NCBI RefSeq assembly: GCF_020536995.1
Contig: NC_068358.1
Span: forward strand, 744,001 to 808,000
Length of the DNA: 64,000 nucleotides
Direction: 5' to 3'
Source of the DNA: Dreissena polymorpha
Taxonomy: Eukaryota > Mollusca > Bivalvia > Myida > Dreissenidae
Made by a program: the position numbers and the translations under genes. The notes beneath the pieces were generated by a model. The model was not told where the DNA came from, made no database searches, and saw nothing but the letters and a program-made list of their open reading frames with translations. Numbering within the stretch: the first letter of the stretch is position 1; every line of letters starts with the position of its first letter. Shown here in pieces: positions 23,121 through 35,285 of the stretch.

Positions 23121-24363
23121 TTATGTATTGAAAGATATAAAATGAAGGAAGTTGAACTTGAAACTTGAAAGACAATTATAGGTAAGAATCGCATTTTCAA
23201 AATGTATTAAGCCAATGATTCCGAGATTTGAACTAATAAGTGATGAAATATGTTTTTCTAGCTTGTCCATTTCAAAGACTTCAAGTTTGTTTTCAAATAA
23301 GTTCACCGACGCAATTGTGTAATGAGGGCAAAAGCGACGTTTCAGGAAACGTCGCAGCGTGTTCAGACAGTACATGACACACTGAACAAGATTATCATTG
23401 CTCCATATGTTTAAAGGAAACTGTTCAATTGTGAAGAGCAAAGACGTTTTCATATGAAAGGTACTCAATCGGTTATCTACTAATTGCCCTAGTAACTCTT
23501 TTCGAATCATTTTTGTTAGAATGTATGCCCTAATCTGTACTATGTTAAGATCAATCATAAGCAAACGTTCTATAGTGTTAGTTGCCATTCGCCACTGTAG
23601 TAGTGAGTACTCAAAAGTGCAATTTATCTTTAAAATCGAATTACGACGATCATATGTAGAACCAATGTTTCCCGGATGAACAAGAAACATTCCACATTGT
23701 TTTGCATTGGTAATTGTTTGTTGTTTTGGCCAATGTCCGGGCTTTGGTCTGGTAAACAATACTTGACAGTCATCTGGCAGCGTTGGACAATATAAGGCGA
23801 ATGTTGTATCTCTTCGATTAACGTAATCAGAACACTCTAAAGCTGGGCCGTGTTGTTCAACATGTATTGTCGATAATTTGAACCACCTTGCAAGTGAATC
23901 GATTTCAGGCGTATTCAAAAGCAAACGTCTTCCTTGTTTATCACAAACAAAGTGCCTAGTGATGTCAGTGCCATCCCTGCGAGTGATTTTAAGTTCAGTC
24001 TCTGTACATATAGGACCCACTTGTAGAAAGCAGCATTGCGAACAGCACATTTCATCCTTTACAAATAGAGCTGCCCAATGGCCACCTGCGGTTATTTCTG
24101 TGCTTTGACGGTGTAAAAAAAACCTTCATATATTGTGTAACGAATATCGTATCGAGGTCCGAATCCATACCCATTGTAGTAGAGCCTTCAACTTGACTCC
24201 CAACTACATAAAAAGACGACAACGACATATCCTTGTCAAAAACAGGTCTATCATATTGTAGATAAACATACCGTCTCAAGTTAACCATTTCTTCAGTAAC
24301 ACCTACGTCTTCCATTACCTCACATATCTTTAATGAGAACTTTTCAATGATTTGCCTCTCCAT
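23121..24363 (-). pseudogene. Mab-21 domain gene with one frame break and no C-terminal tail
   Basis: A second Mab-21 type, different from the gene at 1484-3934. Residues 1-80 end in a nucleotidyltransferase motif (FYVVGSQVEGSTTMGMDSDL, then D), giving G55-S56 and D69/D71. The second open stretch, in another frame, has the Mab-21 C-half (MATNTIERLLMIDLNIVQ, STFHMKTSLLFTIEQF, CPHYTIASVNLFENKL). The frames meet at an 8-A run (plus strand about 24116-24122). One base fewer gives KVFLHRQSTEIT continuing into WAALFVKDEM with no stop, about 414 aa. This may be a true 1-bp indel or a homopolymer sequencing error. After NLFENKL the protein stops within about 60 residues, whereas the related fragment at 27522-28443 continues for roughly 280, so the tail is lost. 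The third catalytic acid is uncertain. Confidence 0.65.
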
Positions 24364-24980
24364 TATAATGTGTATGTTATATATCTATAAAGCTATAATC
24401 GTACATAAAGCCTATACTGTAGCTTAAAAGTAACGTTAAATACAAATCCGTTAGTTTTTCACACATTTTATAATTGTATATCTATTTTAAAATCGCCATG
24501 TAGTTTCGAAAGCCAGTCAAAACCCAGCTTATTTTCTAATCAAGTATAATCGTTGATTTGTAACACAACTAAGGCGAATATTGTGATAAGCGGCTTGACT
24601 ATTTTCGTGTTGTCTACTTGAACACGGTTAGATAGATAATATGGCCTCTCACATTTTAAAATCCTATATATATATTTTTTTAGCAATATTGCATCGAAAT
24701 CCTAATGCTTATTTAGACACGTGCGTATTGTGAACGACTCGTATATGGTTAATACATGTACTTTCAAATAGAACAATTAAAATAAATGAGGTATTTATAA
24801 AGTGGAAAATATGATTTTTTTGGTGTTTGTACATAAATCGATTTAAATATAAAAGAATAACACTTTTTTCAAATGGCGTAACAAAAAATCCGCCCGGGGT
24901 TATTTGTTAGCATTATATGTGTAAAGTGAAAGCTATAACAACAATCTACTCTGAAACAGCCTTTCCAAAATGTGTGCTTT
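24364..24980. other. 5' flank of the Mab-21 pseudogene, nothing recognised
   Basis: AT-rich DNA upstream (minus sense) of 24363. No further exon or clear promoter motif. Confidence 0.4.
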
Positions 24981-24989
24981 TTTATGTAA

Positions 24990-25640
24990 CATGGTATTGT
25001 GGTAATATACAACTGGCCTGGCCCCAGGGGTTAACAGTTTTACATAGAATTCTTGTCTGTAGCCGCATACCCCCAATGCTTTTAGATCTGTATATAGAAT
25101 CAGGTAGACGTCCTTTGTTTTGTCCAAAGTTTGTACAAAAGTTACATCTAAGATTGAAACCTTGCATCGTTTCTGAAAACACAAACTCCAGAGCTTAGTA
25201 TGCAGTATTATCTCGAAGTCTTCTAATTTGATTGTTCAAATTATGCATCTGGGGTCAAAACCTCGTTCCGGGGGTCAACCATTGTTTATTGATCCATTTT
25301 GCGAAAGTCTTAAAACATTTCTTTTTTTAAACCGCAAAGCAAAGCAAACGTTTTCATTTTTTGATGCCTAGCCTCATCGAGAGGTCCTTTACCAAGTTTG
25401 TTCAAATAATGCTACTGAGGTCTAATGACGACTCAGCCCGGGTGTCATCAGTTTTAGATTGATTTATATCGGGATATGCCTTTAAACAAATCTCTTTTTA
25501 TTATGAAATGGCAAAGGCAATTGCTTTTATATTTAGTAAAAAGAAGTATCAACAAAAAGTACCCTACAAAGTTTGCTCAAATTACGCCACTGAGGTCAAA
25601 GCTGACTTTAAATTTTACATACAGCTAATCACTTTTAAAA
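24990..25640. repeat. Diverged dispersed repeat, about three units near 180 bp
   Basis: GGTTAACAGTTTTACATAGA, CGGGGGTCAACCATTG and GGTGTCATCAGTTTTAGATT head successive units that also share TTTGTTCAAATTA-like ends. The style (GGCCTGGCCCCAGGGG) resembles a repeat spread widely in bivalve genomes. Small ORFs here are artefacts. Confidence 0.6.
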
Positions 25641-26556
25641 TCTTATATTTGCGAGACGAATGATCACAGCTTTGATAGTTGCTATAAAATAGTGTTCCTC
25701 TACAAAGATTACAAAGATTTGACCTGACGAGATAGTATTTGGACGAACGTGATCCACATTCGAACTACGCCTAGATACTAGATACTAGATATCTAATGAT
25801 ATACTAGAAATGAATTAAACCTTGACAAGTTAAGGATGCAGTCACATTTAAAAATGAAATAAGTTGCAGTCGCATTTTTGAAACTTTAGACCCAATAATG
25901 ATTTATCTAAACATAGTTCGTATTATTTGTTTTAAAGCGATGACTTGAAGACAAATAAAAATCTTTAAACAGCATTGAAGGTAGAATAGTTTTTTTTATC
26001 CCATCATCAGACTTGCATTGTCGAAATAAACCACTGTGGAATAAATTTTCCTCTATTTCGGCAGTGCTGAAATATAGCTGTCACGCGCGGCGGAGTATGG
26101 TCATATTACTCAGAATCAACTATGAAGTAATCATTTTTAGTAAAATCGAATCAGATTCAAAAAAACAAACAATTTGATACCAAGATGTAATATATTTTTA
26201 ACACATAATGCAACTCAAAAAGCAAAAAAACATTATTTACAAATATTAAGTGCGCGTACTCGTGACGTCATTATTAACACGTCATACGACACAATGCATG
26301 TTCTTTCACGCTGAAGCTGCAGTTGTTAAGTGTTTTTTTTCCCATTATTTCTAAAAATCGGGGACGTAGAGGTATGATAAACAGAAAAACAGGTTAGTTA
26401 CTGATCTTTTTGTCATGTATTAGGCTCGGCACAATTAAAATAATAAAACAATGTTTGCTTAAAATAACTTTGGGATTTTCCGTGTAGTTCGATTTAGATA
26501 CCTATTCTATTTTTAAAGAAATAATTTACGACTAAGAAAATTGATGGGATAAATCG
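25641..26556. other. Intergenic, no gene recognised
   Basis: Contains the short inverted pair TATCCCATCA (about 25998) and TGATGGGATA (about 26542), which may bound an old element around the hairpin that follows. No coding signal. Confidence 0.3.
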
Positions 26557-26693
26557 AATACTAAGTCGGTGCCGAATAAAGCAAAGTTTATTTTGCTCGG
26601 CACGAAAATCTGAACCACTCGCCAAGGCTCGTGGTTCAGATTTTCTAAGCCTCGCAAAATAAACTTTGCTTTATTCGGCACCGACCTAGTATT
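26557..26693. repeat. Near-perfect 137-bp hairpin
   Basis: Arms 26557-26596 and 26654-26693 pair at 39 of 40 positions. Inside them a second 15-bp stem pairs perfectly (GAAAATCTGAACCAC with GTGGTTCAGATTTTC). Likely a snapback MITE. Confidence 0.85.
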
Positions 26694-27521
26694 CTTTATA
26701 AATGTTATGGTTGATTAAAAGATATTTATAGTGCCCAAATAATTCAACAACTTGTTCATAAAAATGAGTGTAAGTTATAAACAATCATAAAAATACCATA
26801 ACCATATTTTAGGCTTAGGCTGAAAACATTAACAGTACCACTAAATATAGATGTATTTATATATCTTTGTTATATTTTGGATCATTCATAACTCACAATA
26901 AAGGAGCCACAAAAGAGTATACCAATATTGGAATTAAGACCAGCGTTTCTAGTAAAAATAATTATTTAAAATACACAATACTGATTACAAACATAATGTA
27001 TTGCAAAACGAAACGCAAAATCATTAAGTCTCCAACTATTTGCTTTTTATATACAACAATCTGACGATAAACACGTAAGGATTCAATTCATTGTCTTTTA
27101 ACTATGGATTGAGATTGTACTTTGGCAGTTTAGTATTTAGAAAGATCAAAGTTGCTGTATTATAATGTAATAAAATCACAAAACAGGTATGTTCGAATGA
27201 TGTTCAAGCTTCAAGCTAGTGCTCGAAGGGGCAGGGTGCTGCGCTCTTCTGTGTAGGTCCAGCTGGATCACTGGGCATTGTCCATTTGTCAGTGGTATCA
27301 TGGTGTGTCGCCTTGTTTGCCGTACACTTGCTGTCCCAGTAAACGGAACAGGTGCCGCAACGCGACATTATTGGTTGGGACATACAACACATATTTGGCA
27401 TATGTAGTCCATGCAGCCGATAGATTATTCTCTAATTCATGTGTGTACGAGTATGTAAAGGGTAGTTTCTAAATGACAATCGATATTGTCTCTACAGTTT
27501 AATTTATCCGTCAAATATTTC
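26694..27521. other. Intergenic; GC-richer patch of unknown origin at 27200-27430
   Basis: The patch stands out from its AT-rich surroundings and has ~60-codon ORFs on both strands, Cys-rich on minus. I cannot assign it. It lies just past the 3' end of the Mab-21 tail fragment. Confidence 0.3.
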
Positions 27522-28443
27522 TCAATTTTTAGAATGTCTTGATGATAGATATTGAAGGTAGAATAAAAACGGTCGGGTATGAATAACAGCGATGTCTTTC
27601 CATCGTTCATTTAAGAGTTTGGAATATCCAGACTTATTAGTTTCAGTGTCCTGTCTGTACATTTCATACACGAGATGTATGGATGCGCAGTGAGATTCTT
27701 CCCTCGAAAATGGTACAGATGTCATAATCTTGCGCAAACAATCCATAACGATTTTTGACGGTGACTTTGAATTTGTGAATTTAACTCGCTTTCCGAGTTT
27801 TATAAAATCATCAAGAACCAATGAGCTTTCTACCATATATGACGTGATGGATAACTCTGTAAGCGCAAGAAGTGACTCGGCATTTTCGTATTGTTGTGTG
27901 CACACGAGCATTGAAGCATATTTTAGAAGGCAAGATATATTTCCGGAACGTAAGGAGGCTCTGAACATTTCATCAATGGCGTCTGATATCCAATATTGTT
28001 TTTATACAACGAGACGCCTCTATCGAAGCTCTCAGACTTAATATACTGTTTAAGTAAAATATTTCCGTTCGTTGAAATGTTGGTTTGCATTTGCAAAAGC
28101 AGCATATTCTTGTTCTAACTTTATATTTAAAATAAAATCTATTTCACAGCCGCGTCGTTCTACTGCTTTATCTATAATAGAGCACCAATCGCGATAGTCA
28201 TCAAAGAAAAATTGACAGATAGTCAGAGAACGTGTTTCTTCTTTGGTTGTTTTTTACTCCATCTAACAATCTTTGTCCAAAGTTGTCTTTTTGTATCCAA
28301 TAAATGCATTCAAGATTCGAATGTATTATTGCTGAAATCTTAATATGAAGCCGGTCAAGTTCAAAGTTTTCAAGTTTGTTGTCAAATAAGTTCACGGACG
28401 CAATCGTGTAATGTGGGCAAAATCGACGTTTAAGGAAACGCAC
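27522..28443 (-). pseudogene. C-terminal fragment of a Mab-21 domain gene
   Basis: Begins abruptly with RFLKRRFCPHYTIASVNLFD, almost identical to the late part of the 23121-24363 gene, and continues into the tail that gene lacks. Conceptual segments run over at least three frames: FFFDDYRDWCSIIDKAVERR, then SESFDRGVSLYKNNIGYQ, then a 148-codon open stretch with LLKYASMLVCTQQYENAESL and ending PFLFYLQYLSSRHSKN. The layout matches the C-terminal tail of bivalve Mab-21 proteins as I recall them. At least two frame changes and the missing 5' half make it a pseudogene. It lies upstream (minus sense) of the 23121-24363 piece in the same orientation. Confidence 0.7.
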
Positions 28444-29179
28444 CTGACTGCGAGACGTGTTTGCTATTTGCGGTGCAATAGTCTATAGGAAAGCCAATAC
28501 ACTAAAAAACAATAATCAGTATCACACAATTTCAGTAGGTGAGTTGGACAATAGTATTCAAATAAGAACACTAACAGTGCTGGCGATTTTCTGTATTGAA
28601 GTTGACAAATGTTTATAATACTAAACAGGCGGTAGACGCACGTAACTGGTGTGGCGTAAGAGTGAAAAATATTAACTGGTGTTTAAAATGGCGGCAAACA
28701 GCTGATTTTGTTTCGAACTTTTGAAAGGGTTGTACATTTACCATAGTTATTCTAAATTATCCTTACGCTCCATTTAAACTCGGTATCATTCTACATTCTG
28801 TAGATGCATAATCAATATTTAAAAATTTATTGAAAACTTAATACGCAATTGCCTGATTGTTAACGATTGTCAAGATTTATTGTATTTGCATTTTAGGTAA
28901 TATATGAGGTCTTCTCGGCAGATTTCATGGAAGGTTAACTCAATAACCACCATGGTAATCTTGCATGAACATGAGGATGCTTCCAACAGGCAATCGCAAT
29001 ATTTGCACGAAAATTAGAAAATAAATTCCAATTTTCATAACTGGTCAACACTGTAACCCAAATTTCCGTAACTGGTGTGTATGAGAATACACACCAGGTT
29101 TTTTCATGTAACACATTTCATTAGTCTTTTAAAATTTCAGAACAACAGTTAATGCATTAATGTTTTGTTTCAGATTCCA
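28444..29179. other. Intergenic, no gene recognised
   Basis: AACTGGTGT recurs several times between 28630 and 29090, hinting at an old repeat. No exon seen. Confidence 0.35.
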
Positions 29180-29239
29180 TTATGGTATCATTTAAGTATG
29201 GGTGATAGGTTGGTTCCTTTTTCCTAGTTCCTCATTCCT

Positions 29240-30225
29240 TATTCGAGTAAGGAATATGGAACTGTTCCTTATTCCTTATTCAAGCGTAACATATTTGTTA
29301 TAGGGTTTTAAAGAACAATAATGCAAACATTTCTGAAGTAAATCAAAACAAAATAACTCGAATACATTTACTTTATGTATTATGTTACATATTCATGTTT
29401 CTTCTTTGCGCTTGCATAGGATTTCTTGTTTAAACCGAACCGATATTTACTTATTCGAATACTAACTTCACATCAACAAAACCTAAAGCATATACTATTT
29501 TTTTTACATGTATGTGATAAAAACAATCAAACGTGTACATTTAAACATGTTTGTTTTTATCTATAATCCAGTTCCTTATTCGAGGCTGAATAAGAAAAAA
29601 AGGAACCAGTTCCTTATTCCTTATTCAAGCCGAATAAGGAACTGGCATTTTTTTACTTAAACATCAATAAAATTGATCCAAAATTAACCACATATAAATG
29701 AACATATTATGTATATATTGGTTGTATATGTAAAATTATAATTGCAATACATTTCTTCTAAGTTTTAAGTGATGATTATCTAGTTCCTTATTCAGTGTGA
29801 ATAAGGAATAAGGAACTGGTGCCTTAATCCTTATTTAAATCCAATAAGGAACTGGAATTTTCTTTCTATAAATTATAATTCAAAATGAACCAACAAGACG
29901 AATAACTCAACGAAAATTATTGTAAATGTATGTCGGGTGTAACAAATATAAAGAGCAGTACATTTCTACTTTGTTTTATTTAATAATAACATAGTTCCTT
30001 ATTCGGTTTGAATAAGGAATAAGGAACTGGTTCCTTATTCCTTATTCAAATCGAATAAGGAACTGGTATTTTCTTACTTAACAAATAAAATAATATGATT
30101 TAAAAGACGCATAAATGAAGGAAAATCACTGTTATGTAGGTTGGGAATAAAACATATGTATTTATTACAGTACATTTCTTTTAGTATTCTTGTGTAATGA
30201 TAACCTAGTGCCGGCTGAATAAGGA
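29240..30225. repeat. Tandem ~212-bp units, each with a TTCCTTATTC/GAATAAGGAA hairpin
   Basis: AGTTCCTTATTC starts recur at about 29571, 29783 and 29994 (spacing 211-212), with partial units before and after. Each unit has GAATAAGGAATAAGGAACTG next to GGTTCCTTATTCCTTATTC, so both strands fold. Spacer sequence is also conserved (TACATTTCTTCTAAGT-like). Confidence 0.8.
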
Positions 30226-30830
30226 AAGCGTAACCAGTTGCAATATCTAAAGATATCACTTATAACGACCGAGAACAGTGCCATTGTGTCGGTTCTCACG
30301 ACTTTTAATCGTGCGCCAATGTTGAAGGTGGCCGGATGTAACGTTGGCATCATATAGCGAGGAAACGCGCTTTCGGAGATAGAAAATGTATTGAAATAAA
30401 ACCACCCAATTACAGCTATGTAAGTTATGTTTTTTGATTGAAAGAACAAAACAAACGAAATAAAGAGGAATTTCGATGCAACTTTCCAGTCTAATAGAGG
30501 CACCGTGGCTGCTGCTTCCGGTTCAGTCTCGCTTTATTGCGACATCAGTGACGTCGCACTGATGACAACTCTGTCCGGAACATTGGCATGCGTCTTGTGC
30601 CGAGGTTGAAAGTCGCCAAATGTACCGTCGGTCTGCATGAGCTAGAAAACGCGTATATTCGCACTAAAATATATCAGAAGAAAACACACGTGTACAGATA
30701 GTATGCGCGCTTTTTCGTTTCAATTATAAAATATTGGGGCATTTCGATGAAACTTTTCAGTCTAATAGAGGCACTTAGACCGCTGCTTCCGATGCAGTCT
30801 TTGTTTTATGGAGACGTGTTGAAATCATTT
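30226..30830. repeat. Two direct ~275-bp repeats inside the 2.5 kb element
   Basis: TTTCCAGTCTAATAGAGGCA (about 30481) recurs as TTTTCAGTCTAATAGAGGCA (about 30757), with similar flanks (GCTGCTTCC, then CAGTCT). More GC-rich than the surrounding hairpin units. Confidence 0.65.
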
Positions 30831-31847
30831 TGATATCTTAATCATAACCCTTCGTAACAGTTTTCGTATGAAAACGGAACAAGATATCTGAAACATGTTT
30901 AGTTTTCAGCTATTATATAGTCTTGACCAAAGTTCAGGGTTAGATAAGACTTCAAGAGCTGTACTAGAGATATAAGTAACAAATCTTACACAAAAATCGC
31001 CAATAATAACAAATATAAAGCTGTGCTATTCTAAAATGATCCGAATTGAAGTATCCGAAATTATGGCCTCCGAATAAGGAATTGAGCGTTAAGTTAGTTC
31101 CTTATTCGAAAGCCTGTATTTCGGACAATCACTTTCGGATATGTTATATTTTAGATGGTGTGTTGGTTATTTAAGCTTGAATATGTTATATGGACGTATT
31201 CTGTCAGATTTCTTTTTATATTCTATGTGACGATGCATGCTGAAAACAAGTATTATGAAGACGATAATAAGGAAATGGTATTGCCTTACTCAAACATAAA
31301 TTAAAATTTACCATATAATATTACATGTCAATGATAATCATGGTATATGTAGGTTCGAAGTTAAAAATATTTATAGCAATATGTTTCTACCTAGTATTAT
31401 TAAATAATTCTTATTCAGTGCGAAAAAGGAATAAGGAACTGATAACCCACACGTCATCTTAAATATAACATATCCGAAAGTGATTTTCCGAAATACAGAC
31501 TTCCGAATAAGGAACTATCTTTATGCTAATTCCTTATTCAGAGGCCATAATTTCGGATGTTTAAATTCGGATCATTCTAGAATAGCACAGCTATATATTC
31601 GTTATTATTGGCTATTTTTAATGTAAGATCTTTTTTTAATTTATATGTCTGATACTAGGAAAAAGGAACCAACCTATCACCCATAGAAATATGACACCAT
31701 TTTAAGGGACATGTTCTCATTTTTTTTATTTTTTTATTAATGATGTCAATTGTGTTTGAATACAAAAAATGAAATATCAATATAATAAAACACCAATATA
31801 ATAACATGAATCTTATAAGAAGAAAAGAAATTGTTTTAAAATCTCAG

Positions 31848-33570
31848 TCTGTGAACAATTCTGATTTAAAATATGCATTGGCTAGTATCAAACCTGTTCA
31901 GTACAAGTACAACATAATAAATAATTCAAGAGAGGAATTTTCTGTTACAAGTAGATCAGAACAAAGGTTCCCTGCAATCATGGGTGGTGGTATTTAATTG
32001 TTAAATGTTTTCTATCCTAAATTTCCAATTTAATATACTTTGAATATGTTTGTTAGGCTCGAACAAGGTTCTTGTTCTAATAGCTGTTGAGCCCGTTGCA
32101 GAGGTGTATGTGAGAGCAAGGAACATCTCTGCCTGGAGATTGATACACTCTCATTAATATAACACTAGATTTATATCAAAGATACTGAAATTAACAGATA
32201 ATGCATAATATCATAACCATACTTACAATCATTTATTATAATAATTATTATTATCAGTTATAAGAAAGTTTTATCCCTAATGGAAGAATTTTAACATACT
32301 TTCTACCATTCCTTTGATAACCATTTTAAAAAACAAACAACTGCAACACAAAAATAATATAAGGTTTTAATAAGTCCATTCTTTTTTAGAATGATTGAGC
32401 AATACATTTTCATCTTCACCTTAACTGCAGCATAGTTTGTTTTTAATTTCTTAAATACATTTATATTTAAATTTGTTATGATTTTTTCACAGACAAATAC
32501 TTATTTCTGGCTCGCACTTCTCGGAAACTGACCACACTGGATGACATACCCCGGTAAGATCCTATATCTATACATATTTACTTAATATTTGTTTCACTTT
32601 GATAGCAAGTGTGTTTGTAAATATTCGACCATTAATAATAAAGTTAATGTAGTATGATTATCAGCGACGCTATTTGTCTAGATTGTGTGATATATGTTAA
32701 GCAGATGTGGCAGTATCTCAATAACACATCTGTGAACATTATGAATGCAATTGATTGTCAATTTAATTGTTGTTAACTGTTGAGCACATTATGGATGCAA
32801 TTAATTTCAATTTAAATGTCGTTAACTTTTGAGCACATATGGCAGTATCTCATAAAATTATCATTGAAATAAATGAATGCAATTAGTATCTTTTTTAATG
32901 GCATGCTGACGCCACGCTTTACACAAAGATGTTGCCCAAGCTGTTGATGTAATTTTGCAACTTCCTATGTTCAGATACTTGTAATCTGGCCCAAGCAATT
33001 TAAGCCGGATCTGCGTTGCGCAAACTGCCTTTTACATCATTGTATAACATATATACATGTATATTGTACACTCGAATAGCCATGAGTGTCTGTGTTTTTG
33101 TGTGTTATCCTTTGTTAGAAAATTAAAGCGTTATGCTTCTAGCTAAATGTTGAACAGGACTTTCACTGATATTTAAATCCCAGTGTCGTATTGACTGTTG
33201 AGATCAAAATGTCAACAGCCTTTGTCAATAGTCATTACATATCAATATAAAGTTTAAGTAATTTCGTTTTTTATAATTCTTGGCATAGTCTTATCCTTCA
33301 CATTAACACAAAAATCTGACTGTGGACTAAATGACCACTATACCTGGTATGTGGATGAAGCATCAGGGTATGTTAGCGAAGCATGATGGGATTCCCAATA
33401 TATATATGGTTTAAGTGTTATTTCTAGGTAAAATAATCAATATTGCTATTATAATTTGTTTAAGTTTTCCTGATCAGATGGTAAGTTCTGTATTGTGATC
33501 CATGCCTTGTATGTTTTTAAAATTGTCTGTTTCCAGGTGCCTAGATGTTAATGCTTTTAAGGACAGGACG
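31848..33570 (+). CDS. Three linked exons of an unrecognised gene (internal part)
   Basis: Exons 31848-31989 (acceptor ATCTCAG, donor GTATTT), 32493-32553 (acceptor TTTTCACAG, donor GTAAGA) and 33537-33570 (acceptor TTTCCAG, donor GTATGT). Phases 1 and 2 fit exactly, giving one open frame of about 79 residues. It runs from SVNNSDLKYALASIKPVQ through FSVTSRSEQRFPAIMGG and DKYLFLARTSRKLTTLDDI to CLDVNAFKDRT. A possible further exon is 38391-38438 (DMKLASFLEKCSERNN, phase 0 in and out). I recognise no family. Agreement of three border pairs and two phases is the evidence. There is no start or stop in these exons. Confidence 0.45.
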
Positions 33571-33934
33571 GTATGTCCGTGTTGTGATTGTGTGAGGGGA
33601 AGTGATGTTTCGACAACTGAGACACCACAGAGAATAGGTTGGAACATAGTGAACTTGTCATTTGCTGGGAGATTCGTGATCAATGTGTGCCTCACGTAAT
33701 AGTGGCTGGATTGTTGGCGGTGTGCCTTTTGAGGTGCTGCTCTTCACTCCTCCCAGATTGCAAATATGGCGGCATTGATAGAAGTATGCATTTAGCGAAG
33801 AAATTTCCTTTATCATATATTAAATAAAAAGAACGGACATTGGCTGAAAGAAAATTGAGTATGGAGGAGAGGATGTGCCAATAAAATTTATGCCAAAAGT
33901 TGGGACAGGTGTTGATGTGGTTTCAGAAGATGTG
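33571..33934. other. Unassigned, 5' flank of an AT microsatellite
   Basis: No supported feature between the short exon and the microsatellite. Confidence 0.4.
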
Positions 33935-33937
33935 TGA

Positions 33938-34043
<106 letters not shown>

Positions 34044-34135
34044 TGTAATGAGTCCATTCTTTTTTAGAATGATTAAGCAATACATTTTCATCTTTACCTT
34101 TACTATAGCTTACCTTTACCTATATATATAAATAA

Positions 34136-34147
<12 letters not shown>

Positions 34148-34220
<73 letters not shown>
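34148..34220. repeat. (TA)n microsatellite at the tail of a SINE
   Basis: About 70 bp of TA dinucleotide directly abutting the 3' tail of the minus-strand SINE, where tail-derived microsatellites commonly form. Confidence 0.9.
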
Positions 34221-34224
<4 letters not shown>

Positions 34225-34513
34225 TACCACATTTATAAAGCACCCTTTTCATATTCGAGATGTGCGTTCAAAGGCGCTTCACAGTTTTTCCCTGATCACT
34301 GGGTCATAAGTCGTCCGTTAACATCTTGGCGCAGTATGCAGCCACGGCACATTGGCTTATTTCCCTCACAGGTAACCATTTATACACCTTGGTGGAGAGG
34401 AGCAGATGTGGGATAAATATCTTGCTCAAGGAAATTCCAGTGGTCAGGGCGGGATCCGAACCCGGGACATCTCGATCCCTACGTCAGCGTCCTACCATTA
34501 GACCACTGCTCCC
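34221..34513 (-). mobile_element. tRNA-headed SINE
   Basis: Read on the minus strand it starts with a tRNA-like head with A box (TGGTCTAATGGTAGGA) and B box (GGTTCGGATCC). A body follows (CTCCACCAAGGTGTATAAAT, then GCCAATGTGCCGTGGCTG). It ends in GGGTGCTTTATAAATGTGG next to the microsatellite. Head-body-tail order and length (~290 bp) are classic for a SINE, and the tail recalls CR1/L2-type LINE tails. Confidence 0.8.
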
Positions 34514-35074
34514 ATATACTATCTGTCTGCAACTTGGTTTTATTGTACTGTCGAATTTCAATTGGCTCACTGTAATTAATGAAGTTAGGAGCGCTATACC
34601 AGCATATCCCCTAATCACCTAACTACTGACCCCTTTCATGCCATCTATACTCAGGTCAAAGAATCAGGTCACTTTTTGGCCCCTGTGAAACTTGTTAACA
34701 GACTTCGTCCTGAACACTATATGGAAACTGTGAATGTGTTAAAAGGATAGCATCCCGGACGCCAATAACATGATGTGTTTAATATAAAAACAGGGACATA
34801 CCAAAATAGTGGTTGATATCCTGTATGCTGCACTTTATTGCAAAATATGTTGTTTCATTACCAAAAAAACTTAACGTTCTTCAATTATATTCTGTTTTGT
34901 CTGTGATATCTTAGATTGTATGCATGTTAGCCATTATATATATTAGAAATATATCTATAAAATAGTTTTGCCCTGTTGTATATCTACATCTCATATATTA
35001 ACCCTTCTCTGATTATACCACCTCCTTTTCATATTATTTTATGTCCTTCTTCGAAGAAGCAGGGGAATATTGTT

Positions 35075-35285
35075 TTGCACATGTTGGTCGATCGGTCCGT
35101 TGGTCGGTCAATCCGTCCACCAAATGGTTTCTGGATGATAACTCAAAAACACTTAGGCCTGGGATCAGGAACGTTCATAGGGTACATTGATCATGACTGG
35201 CAGGTTGCCCCTATTAATTTTCAGTACTCTAGGTCAAAGGTCAAGGTCACAGGGACTTGAAACAGTACAATGGTTTCCAGACGTC
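35075..35285 (+). repeat. Dispersed repeat of bivalve type
   Basis: Starts with GGTCGATCGGTCCGTTGGTC and continues through TTTCTGGATGATAACTCAAA to GGTCAAAGGTCAAGGTCAC and AAACAGTACAATGGTTTCC. One unit only, resembling a repeat common in molluscs. The overlapping 94-codon ORF is not a gene. Confidence 0.65.

Larger units (their letters stand above)
29180..31705. mobile_element. 2.5 kb inverted-repeat element with hairpin-rich interior
   Basis: The left end (about 29180-29227) contains GGGTGATAGGTTGGTTCCTT, exactly inverted at 31655-31685. Similarity extends outward to about 50 bp. Inside are ~212-bp tandem units (29240-30225, and one near 31240-31440), a separate block at 30226-30830, and an inverted pair of about 190-bp arms at 30975-31165 and 31447-31635. 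No transposase or long ORF. Superfamily unknown. Confidence 0.7.

Noticed and set aside
34326-34622. 98-codon ORF
   Set aside because: Antisense to the tRNA-headed SINE.
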